Shown here piece after piece: positions 1 through 7,320 of a stretch of 34,127 bases of DNA; within the stretch, counting starts at the first letter, position 1; the number at the start of each line of letters is the position of its first letter. The notes under the pieces are model-generated. The model worked only from the letters and a program-made list of their open reading frames with translations. It was not told where the DNA came from and ran no database searches. The stretch lies in NCBI GenBank assembly GCA_023664865.1, contig JAMPEU010000028.1:1-34127 (forward strand). The letters are read 5' to 3'. Both the position numbers and the translations under genes were made by a program. This stretch comes from Butyrivibrio sp. Lineage in GTDB: Bacteria > Bacillota > Clostridia > Lachnospirales > Lachnospiraceae.

Positions 1-30
1 GCAGATGTTTTTTAGTGATAAACTTGCCAT
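1..30 (-). CDS. Start of sugar ABC transporter ATP-binding protein (MsmX/UgpC type), partial
   Basis: Only the first ten codons are inside the window; they read MASLSLKNIC. An AGGAGG ribosome binding site lies seven bases upstream (complement of 38-43), so this is a real translation start. The peptide matches the usual N-terminus of MsmX/MsmK/UgpC ATPases, which energise several carbohydrate ABC importers from the cytoplasmic face. The Walker motifs lie outside the window, so the family call rests on ten residues and on the DUF624 gene close by, a family often found with sugar ABC importers. Confidence is high for a gene start and moderate for the family. Confidence 0.65.
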   Translation of the reverse strand, partial: MASLSLKNIC

Positions 31-249
31 TTTTGAGCCTCCTATAGTATTATCAATTTCATATATTTTGAGTGCCTTTCGGCAATCAAGTCTATTACAG
101 TATAGCGGAATTCTCGTACTTTTTCTATACACCAATTTCACAAATATTTTGCTCGTAGTTGTAACAAATGCTTATTTTTCAATCAATATTTTAATTTAAC
201 CGTCAAGTTGCCTAAAAAATTGTGATTTTCTTGTACAGATTGTCTAAGT
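31..249 (-). promoter_or_regulatory. Intergenic leader with a candidate -10 box for the left-edge ABC ATPase gene
   Basis: This 219-base AT-rich gap separates the diguanylate cyclase stop from the MsmX-like start. It holds the AGGAGG site (38-43) and a TATACT box on the minus strand (complement of 99-104), about 70 bases before the start codon. I find no good -35 box at 16 to 18 bases from it. A short inverted repeat, TGCC-GAAA-GGCA, lies between the box and the gene. The open frame on the plus strand here has no ribosome binding site and I do not regard it as a gene. No clear terminator for the cyclase gene is visible. Confidence 0.35.
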
Positions 250-1770
250 TCAATTTTCTAAATCACTTCCAGGGTTGTTCGCCGGATTTTCTTCAAGCCA
301 TTTCTCTTTATAAAAAGCAAGCTGGTTCTTTCCGCCTTTTTTCGCTTTATAAAGCCCGGTATCAGCCGCTTTATATATAGTTTCAAAATCGGCGCCTTCT
401 TCAGGAAAAATCGCCACACCGATACTTGCGGTTACGGTATACTTAGTATATTCTCCCACCTTAAAATTCTGGAAGAAGTTTTCTACTTTCTTTGCCTCTT
501 TTCTGATAGCGGCAGGATCAGAAATATTTTTCAGGAATACGATAAATTCATCTCCTCCGGCACGACCTATAATATCTGACGAGCGGAACAGCACACGCAC
601 CTGCTCACCTAATGTGCGAAGCACTTCATCTCCAAATGCATGCCCCCTTGTGTCATTTATATTCTTAAAGTTATCTATATCCAGTATAAACATCATGGAT
701 TGTGAATTTGGATTCTGGGCAATATACTCTTTAATCTTTCTCTCGGTAGCGAGCTTATTATTCAGTCCTGTCAACAAGTCTGTATCAGCCTTTACTTCCA
801 ACTGTTTCTGCTTTTTGCCGCTAATCGTCTTATTTATAATGCTTATTATTACAATGAGTACGAGGAAAACAATGATAACGATAATAAGCTCAATTATCAT
901 AGTCCTGAAATTTTCAAGCGTCGCTGCAGCCCTGCCGTCTATGTAAGATTGAGCCACCCCCGCTACAAGCACCATCTCGCCCATCCCTACCGGCGCATAA
1001 GCAAGACAGTTATCCAGATTATACATATTTACATAAGCAACGCCGCTGGTATTAGTGTTTACCCGGCTTTTCATACTATTGACCGCCGCCTTATTTTTGC
1101 CTTCAAGCTCCGTATATATGTTATCCCCCGGTTTCCATTCGGTGCCTTTTCCGGTAACCGCTATTACATTGCCTTTTCTATCTATCAGCGATGTAGAATT
1201 CCATGCTGCGAAATCAATGTTCTTTACAACATTCCTTAACTGTTTAAGCTGATAGAACATAACAAGATATCCTATATTATCAGCTTGTTCGTTGCTGATA
1301 GGCAGAGTTACAAGCAAGGCTCCTTCTTCTGACGCATCTTCTTCTGCATTGTAAATATATCTTACATCTTCTGAGCCGCTCACGATACTGAAATATTCCT
1401 CTTCCGCGATGGAAATTTCTCCGCCTTCATTGTTTACGCCCTTACCGTTTATGTCGCACGCATACACTTTATATGCTCCCGAATACTTGACGGTAGTTTC
1501 CAAAAGCCCGACTGTGTCTTTAGAGTCAAAATCCGCCTTTTCACCCAGAATATCAGTAATAGGTTCTCCGACTTTAACAAGCTTAATAACTTCTTCCTTG
1601 AAGTTATGTGCGCTTCTTTCTATCATCATTATAACGGTTTTGGAGATTGTATCCCGTGCCTCTTCTTCGCTCTTAGCGGAAAAGTTAAAAAACATTATAA
1701 CCAGCGCCGCTATTAGCGCCAAAGTCGGACCAGCCCACCTGGCCACTATCGATTTCGCCTGATTGTTCAT
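250..1770 (-). CDS. Membrane diguanylate cyclase with extracellular Cache-like sensor and GGDEF domain
   Basis: This protein should make the second messenger cyclic-di-GMP from two GTP in response to an outside signal. Residues 12-29 and about 292-313 are membrane segments. The roughly 260 residues between them form an extracellular Cache-like sensor. The cytoplasmic GGDEF domain starts near the DLLTGLNN motif (331-338). The active site GGDEF is intact at 405-409, and RSSD at 396-399 lies exactly five residues upstream, the position of the RxxD inhibitory site, so product feedback is expected. The start codon shares an ATGA overlap with the stop of the DUF624 gene, so the two are translationally coupled. 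An HD-GYP-like gene lies just upstream of that pair. The ligand is unknown. Confidence 0.93.
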   Translation of the reverse strand: MNNQAKSIVARWAGPTLALIAALVIMFFNFSAKSEEEARDTISKTVIMMIERSAHNFKEEVIKLVKVGEPITDILGEKADFDSKDTVGLLETTVKYSGAYKVYACDINGKGVNNEGGEISIAEEEYFSIVSGSEDVRYIYNAEEDASEEGALLVTLPISNEQADNIGYLVMFYQLKQLRNVVKNIDFAAWNSTSLIDRKGNVIAVTGKGTEWKPGDNIYTELEGKNKAAVNSMKSRVNTNTSGVAYVNMYNLDNCLAYAPVGMGEMVLVAGVAQSYIDGRAAATLENFRTMIIELIIVIIVFLVLIVIISIINKTISGKKQKQLEVKADTDLLTGLNNKLATERKIKEYIAQNPNSQSMMFILDIDNFKNINDTRGHAFGDEVLRTLGEQVRVLFRSSDIIGRAGGDEFIVFLKNISDPAAIRKEAKKVENFFQNFKVGEYTKYTVTASIGVAIFPEEGADFETIYKAADTGLYKAKKGGKNQLAFYKEKWLEENPANNPGSDLEN

Positions 1771-2447
1771 TTTGTTTCCTCATTTCCACCATTTGTCGTT
1801 ATAGAAAAGTCGTAGTCTGATACCGGTTCTTCCGGTTCCGGCTCAAACCGTTTGAAAATCCCGCTATATAAATATGCCGAAATATATGCCGGCACAGATA
1901 TGCCGAACAATATGACAAAAATCACGGAATATGATATGAAATATGCAATAATTATCGGCAGGAAAAGCACCACTACCATTAAAATTGATTTAGGCAGATT
2001 TAAAAATGATATAAAAAACGCATTCCTGATAGTATGCTTAATTGAATTATCAAACCGTGCCAGAACAGGGAAAATATATACGCCTATTATGAGCAGCAAG
2101 AGGGCTATCGCAAGAATAAGTATTGTATAAATGCGCGGCATATCCATCACGGATGAGCCAAGTATCACTAAATCCACAACTATCAAGGCAATAACGCCTA
2201 AAATCATCAGCCATAAAATTGTAGCCTGTCTGAAGTTCTGCTTGAAAGATTTGAAAAATCCCCTGACAAGATATCCTTCTTCACCGCGCACAATCTTTAA
2301 AAGGACAAAGTGCATCGCCGTAAAAGCCGCTCCCGCCGTAATAACCGGGATACATAAGGCCAATACCAACAGATTCAGTATCATCAAATCTGCCATACGG
2401 CTTAAGGCACGCATAAACGGGCTGTCTAAATCTAAAAATTTACTCAT
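1767..2447 (-). CDS. DUF624 (YesL-like) integral membrane protein
   Basis: This 226-residue protein has about five hydrophobic segments and the DUF624 pattern: an N-terminal stretch with LDLDSPFMRALSRMADLM, a helix with the CIPVITAGAAFTA signature, and later paired helices. DUF624 proteins such as B. subtilis YesL and YteU are commonly encoded with carbohydrate ABC importers, but their biochemical role is not established. Here the gene overlaps the downstream diguanylate cyclase by four bases and lies about 1.7 kb before an apparent MsmX-type ATPase. The start is preceded by AAGGAAAG. It may be an accessory membrane protein for sugar uptake or for the cyclase; the sequence alone does not decide this. 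Confidence 0.85.
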   Translation of the reverse strand: MSKFLDLDSPFMRALSRMADLMILNLLVLALCIPVITAGAAFTAMHFVLLKIVRGEEGYLVRGFFKSFKQNFRQATILWLMILGVIALIVVDLVILGSSVMDMPRIYTILILAIALLLLIIGVYIFPVLARFDNSIKHTIRNAFFISFLNLPKSILMVVVLFLPIIIAYFISYSVIFVILFGISVPAYISAYLYSGIFKRFEPEPEEPVSDYDFSITTNGGNEETK

Positions 2448-2468
2448 GGCTTTCCTTCTTTCATAAAT

Positions 2469-2497
2469 ATAATACCATTATAGTACATTATTGGTAA
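2469..2497 (-). promoter_or_regulatory. Candidate sigma-A promoter for the DUF624-cyclase pair
   Basis: On the minus strand TTACCA (complement of 2492-2497) and TATTAT (complement of 2469-2474) are separated by 17 bases. A perfect TATAAT (complement of 2477-2482) overlaps the spacer but has no matching -35 box. The site lies about 20 bases before the DUF624 start codon, so the transcript leader would be very short. The -35 match is weak. Confidence 0.4.
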
Positions 2498-2562
2498 AAA
2501 AATCTATACAATTTGACAAATTTTCATAAATATTTTAGTTATAACCATGCAAAATATGATTT

Positions 2563-3819
2563 TTACATCTTAAATCGCTTGCTTACCTGATTATATTGCG
2601 AATTAAGCGTCTGGTACATCTTCATAATTTCCGCTGAACGCGTCTGCACGCACTGCATAATATCGTCGTAGTTATTAATAAATGTGGATACAATATTTTT
2701 ATCCAGGCGGTTCTTTGACGCCTCGTCATTTAAAATACTGATTACGCGGTCTTTATGTAAAGGCTCACGGTAGTTTCTCGGGTTCGTCATTCCAGTGACC
2801 GTATCGGCTACCTGAAGCACTTTTTGCTCTATGTTCATCTGTAAGGCTTTAAGCTTTTTGGGATATCCGCTTCCGTCCAGTCTTTCATGATGCGCAGTTA
2901 CAATCGCCAGAATATCGGCACGCATTATATTGCTTAACAGCTTATCAGCCATATTGACATGAGTCCTTACTACCTTAATTTCATCGGAATTGAGCTTCCT
3001 AGGCGCATCAATGATTTCCCTTGGAACCACAAGCATGCCCAAATCGTGGAGCAGCGCCCCATAGTACAGTTTCTCACTCTCTTCATTCAGCAGATGCAGT
3101 CTGTCCGCCAATTCATCGCAGATGCTTACCGTAGTGATTGTATCAACCACGGAAGCCTCGCTGCGAAATCCCGTGCAGTACATAAGCATCTCAAGTAGTT
3201 TCTTCTTATCTTCATTAGAAAACAGCATAAAGTCGATAATGTAATCCAGCTCTTTTTTATATTCACCTGTTTTTATCTGCGTAAAAATGTCATATTTCTT
3301 GGCAACCTGATAGAACAGGTTCAAACCTTCCTCAGACAGTTTGCTCCCCGCCTGTTTATGGAACATCTGCATATTAAACTGGCTTCCCATTGCCGAAAAA
3401 TAGATATCCATCTTCTCAGCAATGTTAATATATGCCGCTAAATCCTTATACTCATAATCTACATTCTTAAGCTGTTCATAATCAGTATGATGATACATTA
3501 TAACTCTCGCAAGGTCTTCAAGCGGCGAAAGATATTTGAAAAACAGATAGCCGTATATGGTATGCGCCCTGCTGTCGCGCGACTCGTAGCGCAGCATATC
3601 ATTAAGGACACCTGCCTCAGTCTTATAAGCCCCTATGTCATGAAGAGTCGCCAGCATGACGATATCAGCCAGCTCAAACTCTTCATATCCGCCCTTTTCT
3701 TCCAACATCTTATAGACCATATAAGCTACCTTGGAACCATGATCCATCAATCTTGGATGGATAAGCTTCAAAGTGTCCCTCATCAGTATAAAAATATCTT
3801 TACTCTTAATGTATTCCAT
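2563..3819 (-). CDS. Tandem HD-domain protein, HD-GYP-like (possible c-di-GMP phosphodiesterase)
   Basis: This 418-residue cytoplasmic protein has two HD domains. The C-terminal one (about 215-390) carries the HD-GYP signature HHERLDGSGYP at 310-320 plus H258-D259, H287 and D339, pointing to cyclic-di-GMP hydrolysis. Two key positions differ from the family: the HDxGK motif reads HDLGM, losing the lysine, and the first metal histidine aligns with D226. The N-terminal domain (about 15-150) retains a full H-HD-H-HH-D set (H27, H60-D61, H86, H110-H111, D138) but no GYP motif. Activity may therefore be altered or reside in the N-terminal domain. It follows the GNAT gene by 38 bases and precedes the DUF624-cyclase pair. 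Confidence 0.85.
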   Translation of the reverse strand: MEYIKSKDIFILMRDTLKLIHPRLMDHGSKVAYMVYKMLEEKGGYEEFELADIVMLATLHDIGAYKTEAGVLNDMLRYESRDSRAHTIYGYLFFKYLSPLEDLARVIMYHHTDYEQLKNVDYEYKDLAAYINIAEKMDIYFSAMGSQFNMQMFHKQAGSKLSEEGLNLFYQVAKKYDIFTQIKTGEYKKELDYIIDFMLFSNEDKKKLLEMLMYCTGFRSEASVVDTITTVSICDELADRLHLLNEESEKLYYGALLHDLGMLVVPREIIDAPRKLNSDEIKVVRTHVNMADKLLSNIMRADILAIVTAHHERLDGSGYPKKLKALQMNIEQKVLQVADTVTGMTNPRNYREPLHKDRVISILNDEASKNRLDKNIVSTFINNYDDIMQCVQTRSAEIMKMYQTLNSQYNQVSKRFKM

Positions 3820-3857
3820 ACCCTCCCAACTCCCTTTCCGAAATATATAAGCATATC

Positions 3858-4331
3858 CTAAAGTACAAATTCCATCGGAGTATATTTGATTCCGTCTCTT
3901 TCTTCCTCCGGCTTCAAATCCCGGAAACCCAGTTTATGGTAGAAACCGACTCCATATGGGGCTGCGTTTACCGTAACTCTTCCAACCCCCATCTCCGACA
4001 GCAGATATTTCTGCAGATATAATATCAATGCGCGCCCGATTCCTCTTCTATGATATTCCTCGTCAACGAAAAGCAAAGAAATATGCGAGGAATTACGAAG
4101 GGTAAGCATCCCTACTATCTTCTTATCATCCAACGCTACAAACATCTGATACTCACCCATAATAAACATGTTATACAAGGTGGTATCGGTAATAAAATCT
4201 TCAAAATTCCTTATGCCTTCCTGTGTATAACAATCTGCCTCAAATCGGAGAAAAGTCTTCCAGGCCAGCTCCATTGCATCATCCCATTCGTCTTTATATG
4301 CACTTCTAATTTTATATGGAATGTCCGGCAC
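3858..4331 (-). CDS. GNAT-family N-acetyltransferase
   Basis: This 157-residue protein is a single GNAT domain that would transfer an acetyl group from acetyl-CoA to an amine of unknown substrate. The acetyl-CoA pyrophosphate loop is visible as HRRGIGRAL at 94-102, preceded by the beta-strand ISLLFVDEEY, and the C-terminal YGVGFYHKLGF matches motif B of the family. The start codon is GTG, with GGAGGG about nine bases upstream (complement of 4341-4347); no ATG in frame fits better. It lies 35 bases downstream of ldhA and 38 bases upstream of the tandem-HD gene, so the three are probably co-transcribed. Nothing in the context identifies the substrate. Confidence 0.88.
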   Translation of the reverse strand: MPDIPYKIRSAYKDEWDDAMELAWKTFLRFEADCYTQEGIRNFEDFITDTTLYNMFIMGEYQMFVALDDKKIVGMLTLRNSSHISLLFVDEEYHRRGIGRALILYLQKYLLSEMGVGRVTVNAAPYGVGFYHKLGFRDLKPEEERDGIKYTPMEFVL

Positions 4332-4366
4332 GTTTATGTCTCCCTCCGAATTCTTTTGTATATATT

Positions 4367-5350
4367 TTAACGTATTTCGGTACGATTTACAAGCGGAAGT
4401 CCATTTTCAAGTGAATATGCGTTTTCAAGCGTCTCTTTGGCGATTGCCTGCATAGCTTCTTTTGTAAAAAATCCCATGTGGGAGGTAATCAGCACGTTTG
4501 GAAACGTCATGAGCCTTGCCAGTTTCTCATCCTGCATAATCTCATTGGATTTATCCTCATAAAAAATCCCTTCCTCTTCTTCATAGACATCAAGCCCGAC
4601 TCCGCCGAACTTTCCTTCCACCAGTCCGTCAAGGAGCGCGTCCGTGTCAATCAGGCTTCCTCTGGAAGTATTTACCAGGTATACGCCATCCTTCATCATT
4701 TTAATGGAGTTTTCGTTAATAATATGCTTGGTCCCCGATGTCAGTGGACAATGCAGAGATATAATGTCGGATTTTTCAAATAAAGTGTCCAATTCTACAT
4801 ATTCTGCTTCCAGTTTCGTATTCGGATACGGATCATAAGCAAGCACCTGTATGCCGAATCCGTTGCATATCCTTATCATCGCCTGCCCGATTTTACCTGT
4901 TCCGATAATTCCGGCAGTCTTATGATACAAGTCCACCCCCATAAGTCCGTTCAGGCTCATATTAAAATCACGGGTTCTGATATACGCACGGTTTATATGC
5001 CTGTTTACCGTCAAAATCATCCCCATCGCGAACTCGGCTACAGCCTCGGGAGAATAGCTCGGCACCCTTAAGACAAGTATTTTATCTTCAGCCGCTTTTA
5101 CATCTACATGGTTGAATCCTGCGCTTCTAAGCAAAATCGCCTTTATCTTCATTTCATAAAGCGTATCAATCATTTCCGCCGTAATATAATCGTTCACAAA
5201 TACGCAGACCGCATCATAGTTTTTGGCAAGGTAGATAGTCTCTTCATTAAAAGGCACCTCATAGAAATGTATATCGAATCCGTAATCCTTTCCCATTGGT
5301 TCAAACCATATCTTATCATAAGGTTTCGTACTAAAAAATGCAATTTTCAT
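4367..5350 (-). CDS. ldhA: D-lactate dehydrogenase (fermentative, NADH-dependent)
   Basis: This 327-residue enzyme reduces pyruvate to D-lactate with NADH in the cytoplasm, a redox outlet in fermentation. It resembles E. coli LdhA along its whole length: the N-terminal FSTKPYDK, the RSAGFNHVD segment, and the nucleotide-binding GTGKIG at 150-155. The catalytic triad is present as R230 in NTSRGSLID, E259 in the DVYEEEE segment and H291 in TSHMGFFT. GGAGGG lies six bases before the ATG. The gene begins just after a strong terminator, so it probably starts a unit with the GNAT and HD genes. Other D-2-hydroxyacid dehydrogenases share the fold, but the match to the LdhA subgroup is close. Confidence 0.93.
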   Translation of the reverse strand: MKIAFFSTKPYDKIWFEPMGKDYGFDIHFYEVPFNEETIYLAKNYDAVCVFVNDYITAEMIDTLYEMKIKAILLRSAGFNHVDVKAAEDKILVLRVPSYSPEAVAEFAMGMILTVNRHINRAYIRTRDFNMSLNGLMGVDLYHKTAGIIGTGKIGQAMIRICNGFGIQVLAYDPYPNTKLEAEYVELDTLFEKSDIISLHCPLTSGTKHIINENSIKMMKDGVYLVNTSRGSLIDTDALLDGLVEGKFGGVGLDVYEEEEGIFYEDKSNEIMQDEKLARLMTFPNVLITSHMGFFTKEAMQAIAKETLENAYSLENGLPLVNRTEIR

Positions 5351-5394
5351 TTTAGCCCTCCATTATTAATTTTCCATTTAGTATCCGCAGAACA

Positions 5395-5427
5395 TAAAAA
5401 AACATTCCGGATTTTCATCCGAAATGT
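5395..5427 (-). terminator. Rho-independent terminator after the DUF1002 gene
   Basis: On the minus strand an 11-base-pair stem (5417-5427 paired with 5402-5412, one G-T pair) closes a GAAA tetraloop and runs straight into seven T residues (5395-5401). The last codons of the DUF1002 gene form the 5' arm, and its TGA stop (5415-5417) falls at the arm-loop junction, so terminator and coding sequence overlap. It separates the metG-hydrolase-DUF1002 unit from ldhA. Confidence 0.92.
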
Positions 5428-6350
5428 CCAAAAATGCTTTTGAAAAAATTTGATACAGTGTCTTTTATACCGTTAAATAAATTCTTCACGGCAGAAACCA
5501 GCGCATTTTCCACTGCTTCATTGATGGCTTCGTTCGCGTTTTCAACAAGCTCAGTACCATATTTATCATACAGGTTCTGCGCCTGCTCTATAATGTATTC
5601 CGCATCCAGCCCCAGTGCATCAAGTTTCTTTAATAAAGAAGCTATCTGCTCCTTCTCATACTCGCTCAGACTGATGCCGAAACGCTCTTCACCTTCTTTA
5701 ATAGTTTCCTTTACGCTTGTTTCATCTCCGGTATCAAGCTCTCCCCCGGCTATCTTGCCCTTTAGCCACGCTATCAGGGATTCTACTTCTTCGGCATCCG
5801 CATCCTTTATGCTTTCCGCCAGTTCCCCGGTCGTAATCATTTCATCAAGCGAGGTGTCAAATATTATATCCGAAATGGTCTTATCAGCCATTACTTCATA
5901 TGCTTTCAATGCTCCAATCAGACCTGCCGTACCCGAAATCGGCGTAGGCGCAACCACCAGCACTTCCGTATCCTCCATGCCCGCCGTTATTAATGCGTTG
6001 CGGTACATGCCAGTAGTACAGTAGTTGATATTCTGTGTCGTTACAAGAACTCCTGAACCAGCCGAAGCTTTAGTGAGCTTCACGCTGGAAAGCGATTTGG
6101 TTCCGATAACGGAAGCTCCCAGGTATTCGTCCAGATATTCATGCTCCATGTCGTTAGTGATATAAATCACGGTACAGTCCGCAAGCTCTTCTTCCGTCAG
6201 CCCCATCAGCTCCAACACAGTCGCGCGTTGAGCATCAGATAAATCAGCCCCTAGGGCAACTACCACGTCCTTAGCATCTGCTGCTATAACGGTATTTTTA
6301 CACAAGCCGACAATCAGCAATACCGCAAGCAGTCCCCACCATTTTTTCAT
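5415..6350 (-). CDS. Secreted DUF1002-domain protein
   Basis: The protein begins with a signal peptide (MKKWWGLLAVLLIVGLCKNTVIA) and continues with the DUF1002 pattern: VVALGADLSDAQRATVLELMG, an ITNDMEHEYL segment, and TTQNINYCTTGMYRNALITAGM. The C-terminal half (from about residue 210) is helical and acidic, ending in an amphipathic segment rich in Phe. I chose the ATG at 6350 over one eight codons upstream because the signal peptide starts there and a GGAGG (complement of 6363-6367) precedes it by 12 bases. DUF1002 proteins are exported proteins of Firmicutes with no known function. It follows the alpha/beta-hydrolase gene directly and is closed by a terminator. Confidence 0.85.
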   Translation of the reverse strand: MKKWWGLLAVLLIVGLCKNTVIAADAKDVVVALGADLSDAQRATVLELMGLTEEELADCTVIYITNDMEHEYLDEYLGASVIGTKSLSSVKLTKASAGSGVLVTTQNINYCTTGMYRNALITAGMEDTEVLVVAPTPISGTAGLIGALKAYEVMADKTISDIIFDTSLDEMITTGELAESIKDADAEEVESLIAWLKGKIAGGELDTGDETSVKETIKEGEERFGISLSEYEKEQIASLLKKLDALGLDAEYIIEQAQNLYDKYGTELVENANEAINEAVENALVSAVKNLFNGIKDTVSNFFKSIFGHFG

Positions 6351-6370
6351 ATAAATAACAAGCCTCCATC

Positions 6371-7306
6371 TCATTCCAGTCTTTGCAAAATCCAGCGGTA
6401 AATATCGCCGTATACAAGCTCTCTGTCCGCCTCGTTCAATACTTCGTGGCGGTCACTTTCGTAAAGTTTCGTACGTACATTGGTCATACCGTATTGCAAG
6501 TATGCGTTATATGCCTGTTCCACGCCCTTCCCATAACTGCCGACCGGATCGTCTGAACCCGAAATCATCATCATCGGAAGGTCTTTAGGAAGGTTTCCAA
6601 AACTCTCATTATGACAACAGTTATCAATAAGTTTCATAAGCGTCTCAAAACCGTTGACCGTAAAGACAAATCCGCATAGCGGATCCGCAATATATTTGTC
6701 CACATTAGCTTCGTTTTTGGAAATCCAGTCAGCAGGAGTTCTTGAAGGTTTAAATCCCTTATTATATCCGCCGAATATCAGCTTATCCAATAATTTGCTC
6801 GTATGCTTGGAGCCGCAGAAAAGTTTCTGAACTGCAATCACTATTCTTGCCGCAAATATCGCTGCCTTAGGCACCATTCCGGTTCCTACGATAATAGCGC
6901 CGTCCACTCCCGTCCCATAACGGAGCAGATAATTTCTCAGGATAAATGAACCCATGCTGTGTCCCAGAATCAGATATTTAACTCCGGGATACTGTTCCTG
7001 AATGGTCTTCTTAAGGCGATGTTCGTCCCTTACCAGTACATTTGGCGCATCATTCTCGCAGAAATAGCCATATACTCCGCCCTCCTTCACAGACTTGCCG
7101 TGTCCGAGATGGTCGTCGCCCACTACCAAAATTCCCTTTTCGGCAAGAAAACGCGCAAACTCGTCATAGCGCTCTATATACTCCGCCATTCCATGTATAA
7201 TCTGCAATATGCAATGGGGTTTCTCTATCTCCGGCAGCCATTTAACCGCATGTATTTTCTGCCCCTGTTCCCTTGAGTCAAAATAAAAATCTTCTTTCCT
7301 AACCAT
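6371..7306 (-). CDS. Alpha/beta hydrolase, monoacylglycerol-lipase/lysophospholipase type
   Basis: This 311-residue cytoplasmic enzyme of the Hydrolase_4 (serine aminopeptidase S33) group probably cleaves esters such as monoacylglycerols. The nucleophile elbow GHSMG sits at 115-119 (Ser117), the acid is in the SGSDDPVG segment (Asp252 or Asp253), and His287 lies in the DRHEVLNE segment. The oxyanion region HGMAEYIERYDEF matches lysophospholipase-like enzymes. Two in-frame ATGs are possible. GAAGGAG (complement of 7314-7320) lies one base from the ATG at 7312 but seven bases from the ATG at 7306, which is therefore the likely start. It follows metG by 14 bases. The substrate is inferred only from family resemblance. 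Confidence 0.88.
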   Translation of the reverse strand: MVRKEDFYFDSREQGQKIHAVKWLPEIEKPHCILQIIHGMAEYIERYDEFARFLAEKGILVVGDDHLGHGKSVKEGGVYGYFCENDAPNVLVRDEHRLKKTIQEQYPGVKYLILGHSMGSFILRNYLLRYGTGVDGAIIVGTGMVPKAAIFAARIVIAVQKLFCGSKHTSKLLDKLIFGGYNKGFKPSRTPADWISKNEANVDKYIADPLCGFVFTVNGFETLMKLIDNCCHNESFGNLPKDLPMMMISGSDDPVGSYGKGVEQAYNAYLQYGMTNVRTKLYESDRHEVLNEADRELVYGDIYRWILQRLE

Positions 7307-7320
7307 AAGCATACTCCTTC

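Noticed and set aside
5-199. Open frame on the plus strand with hydrophobic translation
   Set aside because: It has no ribosome binding site, runs antisense through the start and promoter of the MsmX-like gene, and looks like AT-rich non-coding DNA.
5434-6024. Long plus-strand open frame opposite the DUF1002 gene, rich in Ser
   Set aside because: It is a mirror frame of the acidic, Ala/Glu-rich DUF1002 coding sequence, with no start signal.
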